This document shows, piece after piece, positions 50,533-60,252 of a stretch of 64,000 nucleotides of DNA (the stretch's first letter is position 1; the number at the start of each line of letters is the position of its first letter). The translations under genes were made by a program, and so were the position numbers. The notes under the pieces were generated by a model, which made no database searches, was not told the DNA's origin, and saw nothing but the letters and a program-made list of their open reading frames with translations. This stretch comes from Dipteris shenzhenensis (Eukaryota; Polypodiophyta; Polypodiopsida; Gleicheniales), in assembly GCA_047967505.1 (NCBI GenBank), contig CM106539.1, one strand, 5' to 3'.

Positions 50533-51539
50533 CACTTAGTATTCTCTTTAAGTGTGAGTAAATCGGTATTCTCATGTCACCATACGGTTCTCCTGGGTGA
50601 ACAACTAACCCTAAACTCTGAGTGTTAGTGTTACCATATATTTTATCACCCGAGCATGCTATACTTAGGATTGCAAGAGAGAGCATCTTCATCGAGAGCA
50701 CACATAGGGTTGGGTGAGCACCGAGTACTCCTTTACGTCAGTCACTCGTGAGTGAACCGAAGCGTCAATATTTTAGCATTCCTGCAGGGGAAAGGTCAAT
50801 TGAATTGTGAGTTGACGAGTTGGTGGTTTAGGAGATTTAGAGAACCAAGGTAGTAAGCTTAGTACTGAGGTCAGTACAGTTCATGTTGACTAGTGACGAA
50901 GTGAAATAGTTTGTTGGAAATTGTGGGCTACTACAAGAAATTTCTCCAAGTAACTCCAGACGAGTGGCATACTCAGTTGTTGTGCTTGAAGACGAGCATG
51001 TGGGATACTAAGGCAGATTGGTGGATGAAGGCTTGCCATGGCAAGTGGAGTCTAAGCATTCATCTACGGAGAGCTTGGTGCTAGACTTAGATTTTTCCAC
51101 TCCATGTCCCTAGAGGTAGGTCGTCCACCAGAGCTACGGAACATCAAATTAAACATGAGGACCAACTCAGAGAACAACTTTGACAATACTCAACTATTAT
51201 TCCAGAGGGATCGCATCGAGAAACATATGAAGGAAGAAGGCCAGCTATAGCAGATGGCCAAAGAATCAATCAACAGGAAAAGCATAGTGCTTTTGATGGA
51301 GAGAGACACCACCAAAGAGCTGAAGTGAACATATGGAGCAGCTTAGGCAATTTTGCCCGAGTCCCCTAACGGTGGGAAGAAGTTTTACTCGGCTTACAGA
51401 TGTACACTGATATGTACCTCTAAGGCTTGAAGATAGTACCAACCGACTATGGGGGGATAATCAACCATGACCTTAGACCCATGAAGGCAAGTATGATACG
51501 TGGAGAACCATTGACTTGGTCCAATCTAAGTCCAACACC
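50533..51539 (+). other. unassigned, possible retrotransposon leader
   Basis: No coding domain recognised between the 192-bp repeat and the gag remnant. Confidence 0.3.
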
Positions 51540-52090
51540 AAGATCAAGGTAAAATTTTAAAATTTCAAAGGCCTTGATGATGAAGATCCATATAGTCACT
51601 TGCAGAGTTTCTTGTGAGTCTGCCATGTCAATGATGCCACAATAGAGGAGCAATACATAGAATATTTTCTGTGTACCTTAATAAAAAATGCTCAGAGATG
51701 GTTCAACCAATTCCCAATTGGATATTTTCCTGATTGATATGCAATGTCTGAAGCATTCCTGCGAAGGTTTAGGAAGGAAATCAATGAAGAAGAAGTTCAA
51801 ACGAAACTAAGTGAGCTGAAGCTAAGCAAAGGAAAGTCCGTCCAAGACTTTGTGCTTAGGATGCAAGCTCTTATCAAAGCCAGTTGAGAACTATTCTAGA
51901 CGACAAGTATATGTGATCCTGATTGATTACAGGCTGCACTCAAGTAGTTTTGCACAAGCCACAGATAGTCGATCCAACTAAGACTTATGAAGAATTGCTA
52001 GACCGAGCTGTCGCTCTGGAAAAGAGTGAAGGCTTTAAGAACAAGGCAAAGAAGAAAGATGCCGACAAAGCTTTTGACGTGATCTTTTCA
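51540..52090 (+). pseudogene. gypsy-type gag (capsid) remnant
   Basis: In frame pieces read KFQGLDDEDPYSHLQSFL, then EEQYIEYFLCTLIKNAQRWF, MSEAFLRRFRKEINEEEVQT and KGKSVQDFVLRMQALIKAS, the order of a retrotrans_gag domain. It has at least three stops. YEELLDRAVALEKSEGFKNK follows at about 51985. No protease or RT follows, so only the gag end remains. Confidence 0.7.
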
Positions 52091-52239
52091 AGTTATGCTT
52101 TTGCTTTTGAAAGGGTAAAAATCACAAAGAAAAGCTTTTTGACAGAAGTTAGGTTGTGCTTATATATGAGTATGTTATCCGCAATCTTTGCCAACTTGGG
52201 ATTGCCTGGGAGTTTTTGTGTGCAGATAGCACTTCTTTG

Positions 52240-53096
52240 AACAGACAGCTTTCAGGTTACTGATCATTGATCATCCACATCTAGGTAATTTCTCATCTCT
52301 CTCTCTCTTTATCTCATGAGGTGTCATCTCTGCCTCTTTCTTGATCATGGTCTTGTGCTCTCTTTTGATCTGCTCTTCGACCTCCCGTTAAGAGCTTCTG
52401 TTTCGTTCTTCTAGTGTTGCTCGTTCTTTTTCTGCTTGCAAGCTCCTGCCAAGTGTTGGAATTCCTCAAACAAATTCTTGGGCAAGTGCTAGTTTGCACC
52501 ATGTTCCCTACCTCCTGAAGAGGCCACCCGCGCTTACGATAACGGCGCTAGATTCCTCCATGGCACCAAGGACTTGCAAGACCAATTCAGTTTCTTCGAC
52601 CAGGAGCACAGCCCCAACCGGAGTAGTGCATTGGACCTGAGGCGGAGGCGGAGGCATTAGTAAAAGCATGGCCCTAGGGTATTTTTCTAAATTTGGGAGC
52701 GAAAGCCTTGGGTGTGGAGGAGGATCACACTGTTTGTAGCTCATTGTAGTCATTTATAATTTCTTTATGGTAGTTGAACGTAGTGTGGTATGAAATTGTT
52801 TGGATTTTTTGTCGTTTGCCGCCTGTGTATAGTTACAAACTGAGCACGAAACTAACCAGGTAGTGCTTTTTCGGGCCAAAGTTCCTTGATCTTGTCCTCA
52901 GTTATGAAGGGCCTTATAGCTTCTACGAAGAAGCTATAGCAAAAGCCTGTGTGGAACCAAGAACAGGCTATTTCATAGCGCAGAGTGAATTCATGGAGAA
53001 GGTGAGGGATTTGAGAAATGATCTCTCTAGCTCTCAGGTAGTGGGAGCAATCACCATCATCGTCGAATTTTTTGAACTGTTTCTTCTCATTCTGCT
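52240..53096. other. unassigned stretch left of the LUX fragment
   Basis: - strand ORFs of 60-84 codons (52314-53106) show no recognised domain. They could be flanking pieces of the same decayed locus as the LUX fragment. Confidence 0.3.
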
Positions 53097-53505
53097 CTAA
53101 TAACAATGTGCTGCAGAGGCAGCAAGGCTTAGAGATACAAGAGTAGAAGCAAAAAGTTGATCCGACACAGAAGGCCCTTCATTGGAAAGGCCTTGCATTC
53201 TCTTGAGGTAGAGTCGGTACTTCTGAAGATGGCTTGCCACATTTTCTCGGGTTAATCCATCCACATTCATAAGCTGCATTATAGTTTTTGGCACGGCATT
53301 CTTGATTCCAAGATGTACGATAGCTTCTACAAACCTCTTCTGCAACTCTGGTCCTACGCTGCCTGTGACTTTGTTTCCTCTGGTTTCATGTCAGCTTCAA
53401 TCTTGACATTCCTCGCTATGCCATCACTGCTATCCATTCCCCCTAGACATGCAATCCCTAGATCAGCGTTGTCCTCGAATTTATTCTCGTAAGGATAAGG
53501 AGTCA
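53097..53505 (-). pseudogene. LUX-like: LUX ARRHYTHMO/PCL1-type GARP Myb fragment
   Basis: The - strand encodes [20 protein letters not shown], then [20 protein letters not shown], then [14 protein letters not shown], the SHLQKYR-type GARP DNA-binding domain. It is nearly identical to the LUX/PCL1 and BOA subfamily, a component of the plant circadian evening complex. It continues [10 protein letters not shown] and stops after AASAAHCY. Upstream, 53365-53505 encodes an acidic stretch ([35 protein letters not shown]) in another frame. A stop and frameshift lie at the join, where the conserved RPRLVWTP segment is missing. The activation and C-terminal regions are absent. I read it as a truncated pseudogene; a remote exon is possible but unlikely given the lost tryptophan segment. 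Confidence 0.75.
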
Positions 53506-54354
53506 TATTGACCCCATAAAAGGTTGCCTTGCCTCACTGAATAGTCCTGAGAACTGATACTACCACAAACAAACTACTTTGTGCAAATATCTTACCACGT
53601 TACCACTGCAAACTCCTAAATAATGGTTGGTATGGCACTCTGATAGGCTCTGATGAACTTTATAGTGTCCTCCTGAACTACTATCTACGGCTTTCGTGAT
53701 AAGATAACTAGGTGCAACAGTTAATCCAACAGCTTTAAAGCGCATGTTGGAGACAAAGTAGAACAAGCAAAATACAAAACTATAAATTGGTTTCAAGAAT
53801 GCAACAAATGATGCTCACGAAGTAAGTGATGACACGATGGGCCTTAGCATCCATTGCTAGTTTGAAATAGGCGAAGACGATAATAGGTAGCGAAAATTGA
53901 ATGCCTAGACAGTCCAGAATGCTCACATGCGTTTCTTGAGCAAGCTCCATATTGTATTGATTGCAGAGTGTCTTATATGCTGCTCACAAGGCGATCAACG
54001 TATCTTGGCCATAGTCTGCTTGAGGCAAGCATTGAGCCTGTGTATAAGGGCTAAAGCAAAACTACAAAGATGGAGTAGTGTACTTCTGTTGATGAGCGAA
54101 GGAGAGAATTATGATAATCGTTGCTACCTAGTCTTTTACATGGCTACCCACCAGCTGATGCCTTTAGCATTTTACATGCTTTGCATTGAATGTCAGCCTA
54201 TCTCTCTATAAGTCCTTTCCTCTTCAGTATATTTCTCTCTCTATCTAATTTAATCCTGCAGCTCGATAACCCGCCTCTGCTATCATGCTATGGTAAACAA
54301 TGTACATCATTCTTACTTTTAATAAAAATATTGACTTTGTAATAACACTTGTTG
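53506..54354. other. unassigned stretch
   Basis: No gene or repeat recognised. Confidence 0.3.
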
Positions 54355-54810
54355 TCAACTTTGTGCCTTGGGAGTATTTCCATTAGGTTTTGCTTGTATG
54401 GTATATTGATTGGCCATGTTTTTGAAATGATAAAATTTTTGAATTTGTTAAATTCATTATACGATATCAACTTTTTACCTTGGGGTATTTTTTCAAGGAT
54501 CTACTCATATGGTATATTGTTTGATCTCGTCTTAATTACCTTAAAACCCAAAATTAAAAGATTACAGATGCATGATAATGTTTTCACACATGCTGTCAAC
54601 TTTGTACCTTGGAGTATTTTCATAAGGATTTGCTCAAATGGTATATTGTCATATTTCCAACATAAAATTTTTTTAATATTTGTTAAGTTCACTATACAAT
54701 ATCAACTTTGTACCTTGGGGTATTTTCGCAGGGATCTACTCATATGGTATATTGGCATGATCTTGACTTTGCAATTATAATATTGTGACATAATTTTAAA
54801 TTTTTTGTCT
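54355..54810. repeat. AT-rich tandem repeat of four monomers in two dimers
   Basis: The motif tcaacttt(g/t)t.ccttgg occurs at 54355, 54467, 54596 and 54702, each followed about 40 bp later by (t/c)atggtatattg. Alternate monomers resemble each other more (54467 with 54702, 54355 with 54596), giving a dimer period of about 235-241 bp. Confidence 0.85.
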
Positions 54811-54857
54811 CTTAACTTTGTATTTTTCTTTTGTTTAGGATGTGCTGAATGTATTGA

Positions 54858-55517
54858 CATGGCAACCAAGGAACATTCCAAGAATTGAAGAGGCTTTTTG
54901 CCTATATTCAAAGAGAAGTACTCTTAGTCGTCGCACACATGGACAAGACAATGATCGAAAAAATCGGGGACGATGACACTCTGTTAGATCTATTCAAACA
55001 ACATGTGATGAAAAGGCTAAATAAAATCAAAGAGGTGTCAAAGATACGAGATCAAGTAAAAGACATATTCACAGATGTAGCTTGGTCAGAAGAATTACAA
55101 AAGCGTGTGACGACCATCATAGAAAACATCACATATCATGCACAATATGTAGACGAATCGCTATCTTTGAATGAGAAGTTTTTGGCTTGGCATAGTATGT
55201 GGAAACAAAGAAAAGCCCGTGGTATATGAGCAAATTTGTACGCGCTAGCTAAGAAGAAGATTGGTCCAAATCCAACCGAGGAATATGCACGTGCCAAAAT
55301 AAATACATCAAACAATGCTTCTATGCAACAAGTGGACAGTACTGCTACGACTTTTCCTACAGCAACCTATACTGCCTGGCTGCAAGGTCATGCATATGAA
55401 ATATATAAGGATAAAAGCTTAATTTATAATCAGGGATTTCTCTTTTTTTTAATTTACAAAAATAAAAAAGAAACTTTACAACAAAGGAAATCCTTCATAG
55501 TTCTGCAAATTTCATAA
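54858..55517 (+). pseudogene. unrecognised ORF with one in-frame TGA
   Basis: One frame is open from after a TGA at 54855 to 55517, apart from TGA at 55227. The first part (about 123 codons) contains FQELKRLFAYIQREVLLVVA, IGDDDTLLDLFKQHVMKRLN and YVDESLSLNEKFLAWHSMWK. It is charged and mostly helix-forming, without a signal peptide or membrane segment. The second part (KKKIGPNPTEEYARAKIN) follows in the same frame. I do not recognise a family. An intron acceptor-like tttgtttag ends at 54839, so it may be an exon of a decayed gene. Composition unlike the surrounding AT-rich DNA supports coding ancestry. Confidence 0.4.
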
Positions 55518-56182
55518 AGAAGAAACTTGCTACTTCAAGTTTGTTCTTGATTAATGTTGCATTATTTATAGAACACATAAACTAATTATGTACTCGCTTG
55601 CTTACGATACATGCACGACACCTACATTTAGAATAATGGCAACAGACAGGATTATCAAGAAACGGCGCCTAGCTATAACTAGAACGTTAGACAAAAAAAA
55701 AAAGAAATTACAACCCTCAACAATATCTTGGATGTTTCTAGATAGATTGCTAAGTGAATGAAATAGTGACTGCTCGCAACGTATTAAGAAGCTACAATTC
55801 TGTGCATCATGTGGAAAATGCGAGCTTTGGATTGGGAAAAGCAAGAAACTTACACAATCTAATAGTCTACAACAATCCAACATAGTACCTCCTTATTGCT
55901 TCTCGAATGTCTTGCTACACATACACGTTGAGAAGTCTCACAGAGAACTAGCAACATGTATGACTTTCAAAAAATCATTTCTACATCGTTAATCTAGAAT
56001 CAATATTTTCCGCATTGCTCTCTTTCACCTTAGGCGGCCTACCGCTCCCTAGTTACTCCCCCTTTCTCTCTCTCTTCTTCTCTTCTTGTCGAAGTTAGCC
56101 AAAGGACGGTTTTTCCATAGGACTGGCCTAAGGTGAGGTTTTTGACTAGGGTTAGTCAGTTCCGATCATCATCACCATCATT
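55518..56182 (+). promoter_or_regulatory. promoter and 5' UTR region of the SR-like gene
   Basis: AT-rich DNA to about 56020, then a pyrimidine-rich stretch (ccctttctctctctcttcttctcttcttg, about 56069-56090) of the kind common near plant transcription starts. No convincing TATA box. Confidence 0.4.
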
Positions 56183-56377
56183 ATGATATATCATTATCAC
56201 CATCATCAACAACAACAAATCTACTCTTTCCCCTTTGAGCTTTCATGGCGGCTCACTGTTTTTCTAGGGTTTCTAAGCATCCTCTTTGCATCTTCTTCTT
56301 CTCTAAAGATTGACACATCTTGCTTCAGCTGTGTCGATCGGTTGAGCTCTGTGTGTTTTGTCGCCACCAACAATTGA
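56183..56377 (+). other. upstream ORF in the SR-like 5' leader
   Basis: A 64-codon ORF (MIYHYHHHQQQQ...) ends with TGA two codons before the main ATG at 56384 and in the same frame. If the leader is unspliced it is an uORF. It could also be partly intron. Confidence 0.4.
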
Positions 56378-56383
56378 AGCAAC

Positions 56384-57163
56384 ATGGAGGCCGACTCCCC
56401 TGTTCGTAGCTATGGCGATAACCAGGACGAGGAGCCTCGCGATGAGCCCCGAGGTTCAGGTAAGAAGGACTACCTCGATCTTAATCAGGCCGCAAGCAAA
56501 GCAGATGATGATGATGTAGCAGATTACCAGGAGCCTTGGCCCGAGGAGGGAAGCTTGGATGCCGATCGAGCTCCCGAAGAGCCTGTCTCTCCTCCTCCTC
56601 GAGAGAATTTCAGCAGAAGTCCCTCCCCCAAGCTCCCTTCCCTTGCTAATCGCTCGCAGTCTCCTTTCAGTAAGCTCTCTGAATCCCCTGAACCCCGAGA
56701 ACAGCTTCCGCACTCTGGTAGAAAATCTCCTGCTTCCGGCAGGAGCGTGTCCCCTTACGGAAGAAAGGGATCTCCAACCTCCCCCAGGAGGCGGTCCCCT
56801 TCTCCTAGAAAGGGAGAGTCCCCTCGTCGATCTTTGTCTAGGTCCCCCGACGGGAGATCTGCCCGAGCAGACGAAGGAAGAAAGCGATCTGACCGGCATG
56901 GGCCATCGTCGAGGTCTCCGGTGGGAAGATCGGGAAGAGGAGTGTCTCCCCGGGGCAGGGAACGTCACGGCAGGTCTCGCTCCCGGAGCCCTCCCGGTCG
57001 GGATTCTTATCGCCGGTAACAGTCTTCCTACTTCAACTCTCCCATGTTTATTGTTCGTGCGGCCACCATACCTCGTCAAATTCAGGTTTTGGATTGCGGT
57101 ATGAAGGATATGTTTATGGTTTGGCCAGGAATTCTTGCGCAATATTTTATACTTCGCGGCACG

Positions 57164-57202
<39 letters not shown>

Positions 57203-58036
57203 CTGACGCTCCGTTCTGGGGATACAGGTCGCGATATTCTCCTCGGCGTAGGTCATCTCCTCCAAGATTTCGGTCAAGACGAGATCGCTCACCCAGAAGA
57301 CGTCCTTGGTCTCCTCCACCCAACAGGAGTACTGGTGTTGGAAAGCCAGGGAATAATCTGTTTGTTGCAGGTTTCAGCTTTGTAACCACTGAAAGGGATT
57401 TAGAGAAAAAATTTGCAAGATTTGGACGTGTTACTGACTGTCGTATTGTGCGTGATAGAAGGTATGATGTTTACGTGCTTGTAGGTAAGGATTGTTGCAT
57501 TCCTCTGTACTATTCTAAAATCTTCATTTCAACGTGGAACTTAAAGTTCAGATTGCTGTTAGACATGGTGCCACATGCCTTCTGCAAGGGCACTGAAAGT
57601 TTGCCGTCACTTTCCAAGGCCTTTGCCATACTCCATTGCAAGAGAGAATTAAAATGTAGAATTGCTTGTCTCTATTGGGGCGGTCACCTTTTAATATTTT
57701 GTTCATACGAGTGAATCATGTTTTTACATGTGATTGTGCAGAGTTCGTCTTTGTGGTTAGAGTCGTTCTGGTGGCTCTTTGAATTTTTACAGTTGCAATG
57801 ATTGAATAGGTTCTCTCATTTTTTAAAAAGATTTGATACGTGTTTGCTTCAGACCTTGTCTTGCTTATGGTTTTTCTTGGGGGTCAAATATCAGATCTGG
57901 AGATTCTCGAGGCTTTGGTTTCTTGTCACTTGAAAGAGATGAGGACGCAGATGCAGCTATCAGGGCGCTTGATCAAACTGAGTGGAATGGGCGGATAGTA
58001 CTGGTTGAGAAAGCAAAGACCCCCACTCGCTATTAA
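56384..58036 (+). CDS. SR45a-like: Tra2/SR45a-like serine/arginine-rich RNA-binding protein
   Basis: Exons 56384-57015, 57228-57461 and 57895-58036 (1008 nt, 335 aa) with GT-AG introns in phase 2. Residues 1-70 are acidic (NQDEEPRDEP, KADDDDVADYQEPWPEEG). Residues 70-245 are an RS domain (RRRSPSPRKGESPRRSLSRS, RSRSRSPPGRDSYRRS). A single RRM at about 256-330 has RNP2 LFVAGFSFVT and RNP1 RGFGFLSL, then ADAAIRALDQTEWNGRIVLV and EKAKTPTRY. The RRM with flanking RS region and the VEKAK...TP end match plant Tra2/SR45a splicing regulators, nuclear proteins that bind exonic enhancers. Most Tra2 proteins have a second RS region after the RRM; this one stops at TAA 58034. The RNP2 leading residues (LFVAGF) are a variant of the usual LYVTGL. 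The splice junctions are predicted from frame and conserved residues. An alternative donor exists at 57485. Confidence 0.85.
57166..57200. repeat. (GA)n microsatellite in SR-like intron 1
   Basis: A run of about 15 GA dinucleotides 28 bp upstream of the exon 2 acceptor, where a pyrimidine tract would be expected. Confidence 0.95.
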
Positions 58037-58131
58037 GGAGGGTTTCTATGTACTTACTTTATATTGATCTACTGAGTTGTGACCTTTGAAAACTAGTTTT
58101 GCAATCCGTACTCATGATAGCTCCAACAAGA

Positions 58132-58245
58132 TTGTGTTCCAAGGACAGATCTCATGGGACATTCTGAATCCAAGGCTTAGACCCAAGGTTGTGTTCCAAG
58201 GACAGAACTCGTGGGACCAACTGGATCCAAAGCTTAAAAGTTTCT
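58132..58245. repeat. 57-bp tandem duplication
   Basis: Copies start at 58132 and 58189 (ttgtgttccaaggacaga). The period is 19 codons and the two copies are about 80% alike. Confidence 0.75.
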
Positions 58246-60194
58246 TCGTGTTTGTGAACATTCAAATGGTCTTCATTTATATTGCAAGGCAAGTGCTTTT
58301 TCATGCTAATGAAGGCATCTATGTTAAACATTAAGTAACCTGTCCGCAGCTTACCTTTTGTGACATTTTCAAATAATATTTGACTTTTTGAATAAAAATA
58401 ATATATGACATTTTGAACAGACAGTGCAGTCTTCACAAGGCTTTTTCAGTATGTCTATTATTTGTCAAGCATGTGGATGATGAGTGAATGATGACATTTT
58501 GCATCCAATCCTCTTTCAGGCTTGCTCAGGGGCCAATTTCAGAGCTCTGTACCTTACCTCTTTGTACCGAACCTTGTACCTTTTTCTCGTTTTGATGAAC
58601 ACCTGCTTGGCGCACAAGGAAATGAACACTGATACCAATTTTCGTGCATGGCTGGCCTTCTGATGCAAAATCATGTACCATTTGTACCTGTTGCACCATT
58701 TCAGCATCGTTTCCCTTTGAATTGGAGCTATAAACGTGCAGGCAGGCATAGATTTCTGAGGTTCACGGTTTTCCCTTAGATCCAGTGCTCCTTTGAATGA
58801 TGCTGTTGGAGGTACCTTGAGAGGTAAGTAACCGAGTGTTCTTGGTTGAGGAATTGACTGATCACATACTATTGGTAACCTAGTACTCCGTGAAAGCTAT
58901 ATAACCAGGTTATCGTTCTGCGGACTGGATGAAAGCTGACTGAGATTTGATATGCGGGCTTCAAAATAGAAGGTATTTGTGGGAGTCATGCTAATTGTAA
59001 AAGGAACCGCTTTTTTGTGGGATAGGGGTGCAGGCAAATGTCAATTTGTGTGACTGTTATAGGTTTAGTTGGAGAGGATAGAATTATGCTATGTCCATGT
59101 CCATTTTTGTAAAAGCTGCCACAGTCATGTACGGAGTTACATTTTTGTGGGGTAGTGTTCCAGGCAATTCATCAAAATGTCAGTTTGTGCAATTAGTTGT
59201 TGGAAGGCTTGAAATATGCTATTTCCATGTTCATTCTTGGAAAGGCTGTCCACAGTTTGTGGTTGACATCTGTTTAGTCCAAAAGCTGTATATTCCTTAG
59301 GTATTTCACTCGGTATTGTGTCCGGTGTCTGGCCTGTTGAATATTAAGCTGACGAGGCATCATTCATTGGTGCTTCCTCACCAAGGTCCATTGAGGAGGA
59401 TTTTGTTTAGCAATGACTTACTGGACCGGTGGTTCAGTGTTATGTTACAAAGGTGTTCTTTAGCTGTGGCTCCTTGATCATGCCAAAAAATTTAAATCCT
59501 CATCCTGCTGTCTGATAGTAGATCACGGATTGTATTTGCCTCAAAAGGTTGAAGGGAGAGTAGCCTGACCTTGTTTGATACATCTGCATATGTTAGTTTC
59601 ACCCAGTGCATATTTGACTTGGTAGACACATCCAGCGCATATTTGACTTGGTAGACATTTAGAGCTTCTATTGCATGTTTACTATTACTAATTGAGATGT
59701 TGGTTGGGCCTTTCCTGTGCATTAGAAGGTTGTCTTTTGTCACTGATTGATCTTGGTCCGCTGTTACTGGGATGTCCTCCCTGATTTGATAAAAGTGTCT
59801 AATGCTCAGCTTAGCACGGAAAATCTATTGACATCAAGGAGGTGTCTCCTTCAGGATATCCCCCAGCCCCTACATTTTACAGTTCCCACGTCAAGCTTGA
59901 CCTTTTGATAAGCTTACTGTTATCAGGTAACGAGCAGTATATTGGTCTATCCAGGTCCATGAGAAGATCGTGCACAGTGCTGTTCCTTGGCGTTTTGAAG
60001 GGTCCGTATTTAAGAGCTGCTTCCCTCTGGAGGAGCTCGGTAGCCTGTAATTCCCCGTGCTTCATTTCTCTTTTTTTTGGAAAAAGGGGGTTGGGGGGGT
60101 AGAGTTGCTCAAGTTATTCCAGATGTGCTCTTATTGACAGGTATTCATCGCTGGGTTAGCTATGTGGTCCTGTTCCTTAGAACCTTTGAAAAGT

Positions 60195-60202
<8 letters not shown>

Positions 60203-60250
<48 letters not shown>
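60203..60250. repeat. (CT)n microsatellite
   Basis: About 24 uninterrupted CT dinucleotides after a C run. Confidence 0.95.

Positions 60251-60252
<2 letters not shown>

Noticed and set aside
56456-57319. 287-codon antisense ORF over the SR-like gene
   Set aside because: Shadow of the RS-coding exon (arginine/serine codons leave the opposite strand open). It crosses an exon-intron boundary.
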